Below, in pieces: positions 22,918 to 31,535 of a stretch of DNA of 44,538 nt; within the stretch, counting starts at the first letter, position 1, and each line of letters starts with the position of its first letter. Position numbers and translations under genes: made by a program. The DNA is taken from the NCBI GenBank assembly GCA_046261875.1, contig JBHENW010000067.1, forward strand, positions 1 through 44,538, read 5' to 3'. The notes beneath the pieces were generated by a model. That model searched no databases. It saw nothing but the letters and a program-made list of their open reading frames with translations, and had not been told where the DNA came from. This DNA is from JBHENW01 sp046261875. GTDB lineage: Bacteria > Acidobacteriota > Thermoanaerobaculia > UBA5066 > Gp7-AA6.

Positions 22918-25735
22918 GGAGGAGGAAGCTCACGACGAAGCCGGAGATGCCGTGGGAGACGACGGGAACTCCGACTTCCGCCCGGAGGAGCGAGTTCTTC
23001 CACGGTGCGTTGAAGGACGCGAGCAGCCCGGCGCCGGAGAAGTACTCGCTGCCGAATCCCGAAGCCTCGTCCAGCACGTAGGCCTGGTCGTAGAAGGCCT
23101 CGAAGCGGATGATCTCCTGGATGTTCAGGCCGTAAGAGAGGTTGGCGACGACGACCTCGGCCGCCTTGATGCTCCCGCTCTTGAACCCCTTCAGCGGCGC
23201 GCTCGAGAAAGTGCCGAACTCGTACTTCGAGAAGCGGTCGAGGTCCTGGCCGCCGAGGTAACGCAGGCCGACGTGGAGCTTGCGGAAACCGCGGAAGTAA
23301 TGGTCCTTGGAGACCACGAGCTGGTACTGGAAGAAGTCGCGGTGGCGCGGGTCCCAGTCGTCGCCCCCCGGTGTCCCCCACTCCTCCCACTTGTGGCGTC
23401 GCGCGTACGTGGCCTCGAGCGAGGCGTTGAATCCGGAGACGTTCGCCACGAGTCGCAGCTCCGCGCCGCTCGTCAGCGTGTCGGTCGGGATGAGGAAGTC
23501 CGAGCCCGTGTCCTCGTGCCGCTGGTAGTTGTCCCAGCGCGTGAAGAGGCCGAGCGAGGTCTTGAGGTACGGCCCGAGCGGCCGCCCGACGTTGACCTGC
23601 ACGACGGCCGGAAGACGCTGGACTTTCTCCTCCGGGATTTCCTCTCCTCCGCGGTAGGACGGATCGCCGAACGGAAAGGCGACCCCGAAGACGTCGGCGC
23701 CGAGGTCGAACCGGCTTCCGAAGAGCGACGGATCCGTGTAGTTGCCCGTGAGCAGCGCGCCCCCGAAGAAGACGGTGAGCTGCTTGCCTTTGCCCCAGAG
23801 GTCGAAGTTGAAGTGCTGGAGGCCGAGCAGCGGCAGCGGGTAGTCCAGGGAGTCGTCGTAGAAGCCCCCGAGGAGGCCGAAGGTGCTCTTGCGGGAGACA
23901 TTTTCTTCGACGATTCGGGTCTCCGGCCTGGCGGGATCGGGAATCAGGTACCGCAGACCTTTGTCGGTGTCGCGCACCATCTGCGAGGCCGACGCGTGCT
24001 CGGCGACTCGCCGCTCCTCGAAGTCCGCCGGATTGACCCTCAGGTTCGTCATCGTGACCTGCCGCTCGATCGCCGTGGTTCGTCCCGCCGTGGAGAAGAC
24101 CTGCTGGCCCCGGATCTCGAGGGGAAGAAAGGCGTCCGGTCGGTCGGGGACCGGCCGGTAATACTCGTTCTGGATGTTGGAGAGCGTCTCGCCCTTGAGG
24201 TTGAGCTGGATGGACTCACGCCGCTTCAGGGCGAAGCTCTCCTTGTCGATCCAAGCGGTCCCGCGGTAGATCGGCCTGTCGCCGACGGCTTGCTTCGGAG
24301 TGAACTGCACCACATAGACCGGGCGGCCGTCGACCACGCCGTCGCCGGAGAGCCGGTAGTCGTATTCCTCCGTGAGCCGGATGTCGAGCGGGAGCGTCGT
24401 GACTTTCTCGGGCTGCAGGATGGGGATCTTCGGGAGCGTCTTGCCCTTCCACTTCACGCCGTTCAGATAGAACTCGTGCCAGGCCCAGTCCGCGGCCTCG
24501 CCGCGCCGGTAGAAGAACGGCCCCCGGATCGTCAGGTCGAACGTTTCGTTGACCTCCGCGACGCGGAAGCGCAGCGAGGTGTCCATGTCCGCGAGAAAGG
24601 AAGAGACCGCGTCCCGCTGTCCCGCCTCCCAGGCCCGTTCCCGCGCGACGATCTCCTCGGCCGTCAGTCCGCGCTCGGCGCCGACGTCCACGCGGGTGCG
24701 CGCCGCGTCCGGCCGTTCGACCGGGATGAGCCGGGCGGCCAGGGCCCCCTGCGCGAGGTTCAAGGTGAGCACTCCGGCCCCTCCGATTTCGAAGTCACGC
24801 CGGGCGCCGCTGGCGAGGTTCTCGACCGAGGCGCGCGCGAAAGGACCGCCGGTGAGAGCGATGCGCACCGTGCCGGCCGGGTCGGAGGAGAGCAGCAGGA
24901 TCGGCGTGAACGCCTTCGCGTCGAAGAAACGCGCGACGGGAACCTCCGAGCCGTCGGCGCGGGTCGCCCGCGTTGCGGTGGGGTCGCGCGACACGTCGGG
25001 CGTGAGATAACGCTGGAGCCGCTGGAGTGACTGCCACTCCGGCTCCGTCACGCCCTCCGCCTGGCCGCCGGACGCCCCGATGAAGACCGCGTTGGGGGCA
25101 TGCCGGATGCCGTTGAGGACGTCTTCGAGGGCCCGCCCCGGTTTCGAGAGGGTCGTCCCGAGCGCGAACCGGCGGTCCGTGGCCTTCGCCGCCGTCTCGA
25201 TCGTTTCGGGTGACCGGGCCATGCTCCCGACGATGAGTCCGGAGAGATATGGCTCGAGCTCCTCGGAGGAAATGATCGCGTCGATGTGGGCCGTGTCCGC
25301 GGGGACTCCGAGCCCTCGCGGGAGAGCCGCGAAGACTTCTGCGTCGGGAGACCCGGCGCGGGCGGCGGAGGAAAGTTGCTTGACGGCGTATGGAATTCTG
25401 AGGCTCTGCTCTTCCGGTGACAACTTCAGCGCGCCGGAAAGCTCCAGGACAACCGCCGGCGACCGCTGGAGCCGGACGAGCCGGCTCGCCAGCTCCCGGA
25501 TCGCCTCATCGCCGAGATCCCCGACCGAGACGCTCCACACACAACCGCCGGGATCTTCGGGCATGGGGAAACCGGTCCCCGTGAATCGGATTCCGAAGGG
25601 CGGCCCGCCCGCCGGGCAGGCGTCGTCGGGTCGCTGTGCCGCAATGCGGATCTGTTCGCCGCGCATCGGGGCGAGCGACGCGCTCAAGAAAAGAAAAGCG
25701 CCCGCGATCCAGCGGGCGCGTTTCGAGGGCCTCAT
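22904..25735 (-). CDS. large outer-membrane beta-barrel protein
   Basis: 943 residues from ATG 25735 (GGAG just upstream). A signal peptide (MRPSKRARWIAGAFLFLSAS) is followed by an N-terminal alpha/beta region. A central lipoprotein-sorting-like region lies at about residues 450-600 (FYLNGVKWKGKTLPKIPIL, YDYRLSGDGVVDGRPVYVVQ, YRGTAWIDKESFALKRRES). A C-terminal barrel runs from about residue 650, with alternating strands and a terminal Phe (SFLLLKLF), typical of BAM substrates. The barrel end resembles Omp85-like or surface-antigen proteins, but I do not assign a family. The function is unknown. A terminator-like hairpin lies within the signal-peptide codons. Confidence 0.82.
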   Translation of the reverse strand: MRPSKRARWIAGAFLFLSASLAPMRGEQIRIAAQRPDDACPAGGPPFGIRFTGTGFPMPEDPGGCVWSVSVGDLGDEAIRELASRLVRLQRSPAVVLELSGALKLSPEEQSLRIPYAVKQLSSAARAGSPDAEVFAALPRGLGVPADTAHIDAIISSEELEPYLSGLIVGSMARSPETIETAAKATDRRFALGTTLSKPGRALEDVLNGIRHAPNAVFIGASGGQAEGVTEPEWQSLQRLQRYLTPDVSRDPTATRATRADGSEVPVARFFDAKAFTPILLLSSDPAGTVRIALTGGPFARASVENLASGARRDFEIGGAGVLTLNLAQGALAARLIPVERPDAARTRVDVGAERGLTAEEIVARERAWEAGQRDAVSSFLADMDTSLRFRVAEVNETFDLTIRGPFFYRRGEAADWAWHEFYLNGVKWKGKTLPKIPILQPEKVTTLPLDIRLTEEYDYRLSGDGVVDGRPVYVVQFTPKQAVGDRPIYRGTAWIDKESFALKRRESIQLNLKGETLSNIQNEYYRPVPDRPDAFLPLEIRGQQVFSTAGRTTAIERQVTMTNLRVNPADFEERRVAEHASASQMVRDTDKGLRYLIPDPARPETRIVEENVSRKSTFGLLGGFYDDSLDYPLPLLGLQHFNFDLWGKGKQLTVFFGGALLTGNYTDPSLFGSRFDLGADVFGVAFPFGDPSYRGGEEIPEEKVQRLPAVVQVNVGRPLGPYLKTSLGLFTRWDNYQRHEDTGSDFLIPTDTLTSGAELRLVANVSGFNASLEATYARRHKWEEWGTPGGDDWDPRHRDFFQYQLVVSKDHYFRGFRKLHVGLRYLGGQDLDRFSKYEFGTFSSAPLKGFKSGSIKAAEVVVANLSYGLNIQEIIRFEAFYDQAYVLDEASGFGSEYFSGAGLLASFNAPWKNSLLRAEVGVPVVSHGISGFVVSFLLLKLF
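25686..25719 (-). terminator. intrinsic terminator-like hairpin within the signal-peptide codons
   Basis: On the minus strand GCGCCCGC (25719-25712), loop TGGATC, GCGGGCGC (25705-25698) is followed by TTTTCTTTTCTT. This is an 8-bp perfect GC stem with a T-rich tail. It lies about 100 nt past the recA stop, where a recA terminator is expected, yet inside codons 6-17 of the downstream barrel gene. Confidence 0.6.
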
Positions 25736-25817
25736 CGCGCTCCGAGAAACGGCACGCGCACGGGACTTCTTCCCGAAAGTCGAGTCCCGGCCGCGCACGG
25801 CGCTCCCGCGCGGCCTC

Positions 25818-26888
25818 CTACTTGCGGACCTTCTCCTTCTCCCGCGCCGGCTCGGGGGCGGGGACGGGCTTGACGACCGGCTCGCGCGGCACGAGCCCGA
25901 GATGCTTGCGCAGCTTCGTCTCCATCTCGTTGGCGAGCTCGGAGTTCTCGCGGAGGAACTGTTTCGCGTTCTCCCGGCCCTGTCCGAGCCTCAGATCGCC
26001 GTAGGAAAGCCAGGTGCCGGACTTCTCGACGAGCTTGGCTTCCAGGCCGATGTCGAGCAGCTCGCCCTCGCGCGAGATCCCTTCGCCGTAGTTGATGTCG
26101 AACTCCGCCTGCCGGAACGGAGCGGCGACCTTGTTCTTGACGACCTTCACCTTCGTGCGGGATCCCACGACCGTGTCGCCGTCCTTGAGGGAGGCGATGC
26201 GGCGGATGTCGATCCGGATCGACGAGTAGAACTTCAAGGCGCGGCCGCCCGTCGTCGTCTCCGGGTTGCCGAACATGACCCCGATCTTTTCGCGGATCTG
26301 GTTGATGAAGACGAGGCTCGTCCGGGACTTCGAGACGATCGCCGTCAGCTTGCGCAGGGCCTGCGACATGAGGCGGGCCTGGAGGCCCATCTGGGCTTCG
26401 CCCATCTCCCCCTCGATCTCCGCCTTGGGGACGAGCGCCGCGACGGAGTCCACGACGATCACGTCGATCGCGCCGGAGCGGATCAGCATCTCCGCGATCT
26501 CGAGCGCCTGTTCTCCGTTGTCCGGCTGCGAGACGAGGAGATTGTCCGTCTCGACCCCGAGCTTGCGGGCATAGTCGGCGTCGAGGGCGTGCTCGGCGTC
26601 GATGAACGCGGCCAGGCCCCCCGACTTCTGCGCCTGCGCGATGACCTGGAGGGAGAGGGTCGTCTTTCCCGAGGACTCGGGTCCGAAGATCTCGACGACG
26701 CGGCCCCGGGGGATGCCGCCGACGCCGAGGGCCGCATCGACGGCGAGCGATCCGGTCGGGATGACGGAGATGACCGTCTCGGGCTGATCCCCGAGGCGCA
26801 TGATCGAGCCCTTGCCAAACTGACGCTCGATCTGAGTCAGCGCCGTCTCGACGGCGCGCCATTTCTCGTTGGGTTTCGCGGTGGACAT
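25818..26888 (-). CDS. recA: RecA recombinase
   Basis: 356 residues. A DNA-dependent ATPase for homologous recombination and SOS signalling. Walker A is GPESSGKTTLSL at about residue 68; FIDAEHALDADYARKLGV and VVDSVAALVPKAEIEGEMG surround the second ATP motif; INQIREKIGVMFGNPETTTG holds loop L2. The acidic/basic tail ends PAREKEKVRK. ATG 26888 is preferred because AAAGGTGA lies just upstream. A GTG seven codons earlier is also open. A consensus -10 lies about 135 nt upstream. No LexA box of a known type was recognised with confidence. Confidence 0.97.
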   Translation of the reverse strand: MSTAKPNEKWRAVETALTQIERQFGKGSIMRLGDQPETVISVIPTGSLAVDAALGVGGIPRGRVVEIFGPESSGKTTLSLQVIAQAQKSGGLAAFIDAEHALDADYARKLGVETDNLLVSQPDNGEQALEIAEMLIRSGAIDVIVVDSVAALVPKAEIEGEMGEAQMGLQARLMSQALRKLTAIVSKSRTSLVFINQIREKIGVMFGNPETTTGGRALKFYSSIRIDIRRIASLKDGDTVVGSRTKVKVVKNKVAAPFRQAEFDINYGEGISREGELLDIGLEAKLVEKSGTWLSYGDLRLGQGRENAKQFLRENSELANEMETKLRKHLGLVPREPVVKPVPAPEPAREKEKVRK

Positions 26889-27022
26889 CACTTCACCTTT
26901 CTGGTTCACAGGATTCTCCGGCGGCGCGTCGGAAGGACCCGGAAGCGCAAAACGCCGCGTGAAGCGTCCCGGCGCATCCGCGACGCGCCGGTGCAGCCGC
27001 AGCCTCGGACCATCGGCGCGCG

Positions 27023-27028
27023 ATTATA
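27023..27028 (-). promoter_or_regulatory. recA -10 element
   Basis: The minus strand carries a perfect TATAAT about 135 nt before the recA ATG. The -35 at 17 nt (CGGGTT) is poor. The palindrome TTTCGAAA lies in the spacer and -35 region, where a repressor could act. The element also lies only 24 nt before the divergent pgpA start. Confidence 0.4.
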
Positions 27029-27051
27029 GTTCTGGAGCGTTTCGAAACCCG

Positions 27052-27636
27052 ATGAGGACAGTGGACGCATCTTCTTCTCGACACCTCCGGGTGTCAACGG
27101 CTGGCCTGCGCGAGGCGTGGCGCCGCTTTCCCGTCTCGACCCTCTTCTCGACGGGTCTCGGCGCCGGGCTAGCCCCCTGGGCTCCGGGAACCGCCGGCTC
27201 CGCTCTCGGCCTGGCGGCGGCCTGGTTGTTCGCGAGGACGCTGACACGCAACGGGGAGAGTGTGACCGCGGGGGTGGGACTCTTGATGTCCGCTCTGGCC
27301 GTCTCGATCGTGGCGGTCCCCCTCGCTCAGCGCACCGCCCGTGCGCTCGGAGCGCAGGACCCGGGCTGCATCGTCATCGACGAGGTCGCGGGGCAGCTCA
27401 TCGCGTCCTCCGCTGTGTTGTTCTTCACGTACCCCTCCGGCGCCGCCGAGGCCGGGGCGTGGCTCGCGTCGTTCCTCGGGGTCCGCCTCTTCGACATCTG
27501 GAAGCCCGGGCCGATCTGTCGCCTGCAACACCTTCCGGGCGGCCTGGGGATCGTCATCGACGACGTTCTGGCCGGCGTCCTGGCCTTCGGAACGACCGCG
27601 GGCACTGCCTGGTGGCTCGCGCGCCAGGCGGGATGA
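27052..27636 (+). CDS. pgpA: phosphatidylglycerophosphatase A
   Basis: 194 residues. It removes phosphate from phosphatidylglycerophosphate to give phosphatidylglycerol at the membrane. Motifs are STGLGAGLAPWAPGTAGSALG, GCIVIDEVAGQLIA (the acidic pair of the active site), LFDIWKPGPICRLQHLPGG and IVIDDVLAGVLA. Four or so hydrophobic segments are present. The start is uncertain: ATG 27052 is the first, and GTG codons a little downstream would also fit, since family members start close to the STGLGAG stretch. The stop overlaps murB (ATGA). Confidence 0.92.
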   Translation: MRTVDASSSRHLRVSTAGLREAWRRFPVSTLFSTGLGAGLAPWAPGTAGSALGLAAAWLFARTLTRNGESVTAGVGLLMSALAVSIVAVPLAQRTARALGAQDPGCIVIDEVAGQLIASSAVLFFTYPSGAAEAGAWLASFLGVRLFDIWKPGPICRLQHLPGGLGIVIDDVLAGVLAFGTTAGTAWWLARQAG

Positions 27637-28526
27637 CGATCGCGGTCGCCGCCGAAGACGGCACGGTGCGGCCCGACGAGCCGCTGGCGCGCCACACGAC
27701 GCTGCGCATCGGCGGCGCCGCGCGGTGGTTCTGCCGGGTCCGGACCGAGGCCGGACTCGCGTCCGTTCTCTCCCAGACGGTGGACCAGGGGATTCCGATC
27801 GCGCTCATCGGGATGGGCTCCAACATCCTCGTCTCCGACGAAGGCTTCCCGGGGTGCGTCCTGCGGCTGGAAGGCGATTTCCTGAAGGTCGCGGTCGAGG
27901 GCAGCTCCCTCACGGCGGGAGGAGGGGCCGCGCTCGGGGGGGTCTGCGCCGCCGCGGCCCGCGCGGGGCTGTCCGGGATCGAACCGATCTCCGGCATCCC
28001 TTCCTCGATGGGAGGGGCCGTCCGGATCAACGCCGGGGCCTACGGCGGCGAAATCTTCGACGTGCTCGAAAAGGTCTGGCTCGTCTCGCGGGCCGGCGAA
28101 AGGAGGAGCGCGGCGGCCGCGGAGATCCCCCACGGTTACCGCTGGACGGGCCTGATCGACACGGGGGAGATCGTCTCCTCCTGCCGGCTGTCGTTGAAGC
28201 CCGCTTCCCGCGAGGAGATCGCGGCGCGCACCCGCGAGGTCGCGGAGAAGCGCCGGGGCGCGCTTCCTTCGGAGCCCAACGCCGGCAGCGTCTTCAAGAA
28301 CCCTCCCGGGGACTACGCGGGGCGCTTGATCGAGGCCTGCGGCCTGAAAGGTGCGCGCCGCGGGGGAGCGGCGATCTCGAACCGGCACGCCAACGTGATC
28401 GTCAATGTCGAGGGGGCCTGCGCCGCGGACGTCCTCGCGCTCATGCGCCTCATGCGGAACGGGGTGCAGGAGAAGTTCGGCGTGATCCTCTCCCCGGAAA
28501 TCGAGCTCCTCGGGCTGCGGCTCTGA
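27633..28526 (+). CDS. murB: UDP-N-acetylenolpyruvoylglucosamine reductase
   Basis: 297 residues. An FAD enzyme that reduces the enolpyruvyl group to lactyl in UDP-MurNAc synthesis. Motifs are HTTLRIGGAARWF, LIGMGSNILVSDEGFPG (FAD), GLSGIEPISGIPSSMGGAVR, INAGAYGGE and the catalytic serine in PNAGSVFKNPPGDYAG. NRHANVIVN and SPEIELLG close the family. Length and motif spacing match the short (type IIa/b) MurB. Translationally coupled to pgpA through ATGA. Confidence 0.95.
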   Translation: MTIAVAAEDGTVRPDEPLARHTTLRIGGAARWFCRVRTEAGLASVLSQTVDQGIPIALIGMGSNILVSDEGFPGCVLRLEGDFLKVAVEGSSLTAGGGAALGGVCAAAARAGLSGIEPISGIPSSMGGAVRINAGAYGGEIFDVLEKVWLVSRAGERRSAAAAEIPHGYRWTGLIDTGEIVSSCRLSLKPASREEIAARTREVAEKRRGALPSEPNAGSVFKNPPGDYAGRLIEACGLKGARRGGAAISNRHANVIVNVEGACAADVLALMRLMRNGVQEKFGVILSPEIELLGLRL

Positions 28527-28585
28527 AACGGGCCCGGCCCCGACCGGGCGGCGCCCGGCACGCGGGGCGGGTATCCTTTCCTCCG

Positions 28586-29584
28586 ATGAGAATTCTGCTT
28601 CTCGCAGGGGGCGGCGGGACCCGGCTGTGGCCTCTGTCGAGCGAAGAGCGGCCGAAGCAGTTCCTCCCGTTGCTCTCCGAGAAGAGCCTGCTGGCCGAGA
28701 CGTTCTTCCGCCTCGCGCCGCTCTCCCGCGACATCTGGGTCGCGACCTCCGATCGCTACGTGGACCTCGTCCGGGAGGACCTTCCCGAGGTGCCCGCTTC
28801 CCGGATCCTGTCCGAGCCGGCGCGGCGCAACTCGGGGCCCGCGCTCCTCTCGGCGGCTCTCCGGTTCCTGGAAGACGGGGACCCGGTCACCGCGGTCGTG
28901 CCCTCGGATCAGACGGTCGCCGACGCGGACGCGTTCCGGCGCGCATTGTCGGACGCCGCGCGCGCGGCGGAGGAAGGTTCCGTAGCCGTCCTCGGCGTCC
29001 CTCCGGCGGGACCGGACACCGACTTCGGGTACATCGCGGTCCGCCCGCGCGGGGCCGGCGGCCTGGAGGTGACCGGCTTCGTGGAGAAACCGGATTCCGG
29101 ACGGGCGGCGCAATACGTCGCCGACGGGCACCTCTGGAACGCCGGGATCTTCGTCTTCCGCCCGTCCCGCTTCCTCGCGCAGGCGCGGGCCGTGGCGGCC
29201 GGGCTCGTTTCGGCCGTCGAGCGTTACCGGGAGCTGCTGCGCGCCGGGCGCGATGCGGAGGCCGCCGAGGCCTACCGCGCCCTGCCGGCGATCTCGATCG
29301 ACTACGCCGTGATGGAAAAAGCCAAGGACATCCTGGCGGTGCCGCTCGCCGCCGGCTGGAGCGACGTGGGGACGTGGAAGGCGGTCCGGCAGATGCGCGG
29401 CGCCTCGGACGGGGAGGGGAACCTCGTCCTCTCCGACGTGCCGGTGCTCGCTCCGGGGGTGCGCGAGAGCGCCATCGTCGTGACGCCCGACGGCGTGCTC
29501 GTCCTGCCCTTCCAGCGGGAAGGGGAACTGCGCGAAGCGGTCGAAGCGCTCCGGCGCAAGGCGTCCGAAGGGAAAATTGTTTAA
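28586..29584 (+). CDS. mannose-1-phosphate guanylyltransferase
   Basis: 332 residues. It makes GDP-mannose for polysaccharide synthesis. The nucleotidyltransferase signature GGGGTRLWPLSSEERPKQF lies at the N-terminus, with VVPSDQTVAD, FGYIAVRPRG, GFVEKPD, LWNAGIFVFR and the late SIDYAVMEKA and WSDVGTWKA. Only the transferase domain is present. The C-terminal cupin (isomerase) half seen in longer homologues is absent. It starts 60 nt after murB, and no ribosome site is obvious. It lies some 6 kb from the exopolysaccharide block, which could use its product. Confidence 0.92.
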   Translation: MRILLLAGGGGTRLWPLSSEERPKQFLPLLSEKSLLAETFFRLAPLSRDIWVATSDRYVDLVREDLPEVPASRILSEPARRNSGPALLSAALRFLEDGDPVTAVVPSDQTVADADAFRRALSDAARAAEEGSVAVLGVPPAGPDTDFGYIAVRPRGAGGLEVTGFVEKPDSGRAAQYVADGHLWNAGIFVFRPSRFLAQARAVAAGLVSAVERYRELLRAGRDAEAAEAYRALPAISIDYAVMEKAKDILAVPLAAGWSDVGTWKAVRQMRGASDGEGNLVLSDVPVLAPGVRESAIVVTPDGVLVLPFQREGELREAVEALRRKASEGKIV

Positions 29585-29602
29585 ACTGCGCTCAACCCGG
29601 AA

Positions 29603-30544
<942 letters not shown>

Positions 30545-30548
30545 CGGA

Positions 30549-31535
30549 ATGACCCGCCTCATCCCCGAGTGGGAGATCCGCATCACGAATTTCGGGCTGG
30601 GCTATGTCCTGATGTGCCTCGTCGTCGCGATCGCGGCCACCAACACGGGCAACAACGGCCTGTACCTCGTCCTCGCGGCAATGCTCGCCGCCATGGCGGT
30701 CTCCGGGGTTCTTTCGCGCCGGAACATCCGCAACGTCGCCTGCCGGATCGAGCCGGTTCACGAGATCGTCGCGACCCGTCCGGCGCTCCTGCGCGTGAGG
30801 CTGGAGAACCGGATGCGCTCGGCGACGGCCCAGGGCCTCTTCTTCCTGCAAGAAGGCCTCCCGGGTCCCCTCTGGATCGATCCGCTGCGCCCGGGGGAGA
30901 AGCGGGAGGTGCTCGTCGAGGGGGTTTTCCCTCGGCGCGGGGTCCTCCAGGAAGCCGACGCGGGTCTTCTCTCCCGCTTTCCGCTCGGTCTCTTCCGCAA
31001 GTACACCCGCGCGAAACTGGAGCGGGAGATCGTCGTCTACCCGCTTCCCGAGCGCTGCCCGGTCCCGGACGTCCCTCCGGAAGACGCCCGGGGCGGGCGC
31101 CCCCATCCCCGCCATCGCGGGAGCGGCAGCGGCTTGCGCACGCTGCGCGACTTCGTGCCCGGAGACGATCCGCGCGACCTCCACTGGAAGCAGTCGGCGA
31201 GGATGCGCCGCTGGATCCTCCGTGAGCGCGAAGCGGAAAGGGATCGCGTCCTGTTTCTCGCGGTGGACAACGCCCTGGAAGACCCTTCCGACCCCGCGCA
31301 GCTCCAGGACCTCGAGCGCGCCATCTCCCGATGCGCAGAGCAGGCGCTCGTCCTCCTCGCGCGCGGCGGCGAGATCGGTTTCGAGGCGCGCGGGGTCCGC
31401 GTGGCGGCCGGCACGGGACCATTGCAACGGCTGCGGATCCTCGATGCGCTCGCTCGGCTGGCGGCGGTGAAGAAAGCGGGCGCTCCCGCCTTCTCCCTCG
31501 TTCGCCGGGGCGATCTGCGGCGGGTCGTGGCATGA
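30549..31535 (+). CDS. DUF58 membrane protein
   Basis: 328 residues. Two adjacent TM helices lie in the first 60 residues (FGLGYVLMCLVVAIAA and LYLVLAAMLAAMAVSGV). A beta-rich region follows, and the DUF58 core is SGSGLRTLRDFVPGDDPRD and then LHWKQSAR at about residue 205. The C-terminal vWA-like part reads VLFLAVDNALE. The family partners MoxR ATPases, and its biochemical role is not settled. The start lies 4 nt after the moxR stop, and its stop overlaps the next ATG (ATGA), so the trio is one operon. Confidence 0.92.
   Translation: MTRLIPEWEIRITNFGLGYVLMCLVVAIAATNTGNNGLYLVLAAMLAAMAVSGVLSRRNIRNVACRIEPVHEIVATRPALLRVRLENRMRSATAQGLFFLQEGLPGPLWIDPLRPGEKREVLVEGVFPRRGVLQEADAGLLSRFPLGLFRKYTRAKLEREIVVYPLPERCPVPDVPPEDARGGRPHPRHRGSGSGLRTLRDFVPGDDPRDLHWKQSARMRRWILREREAERDRVLFLAVDNALEDPSDPAQLQDLERAISRCAEQALVLLARGGEIGFEARGVRVAAGTGPLQRLRILDALARLAAVKKAGAPAFSLVRRGDLRRVVA

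Noticed and set aside
28586..29584. Guanylyltransferase as a truncated bifunctional enzyme
   Set aside because: Single-domain forms of this length are common, and the end (EALRRKASEGKIV) is natural, so no truncation is claimed.
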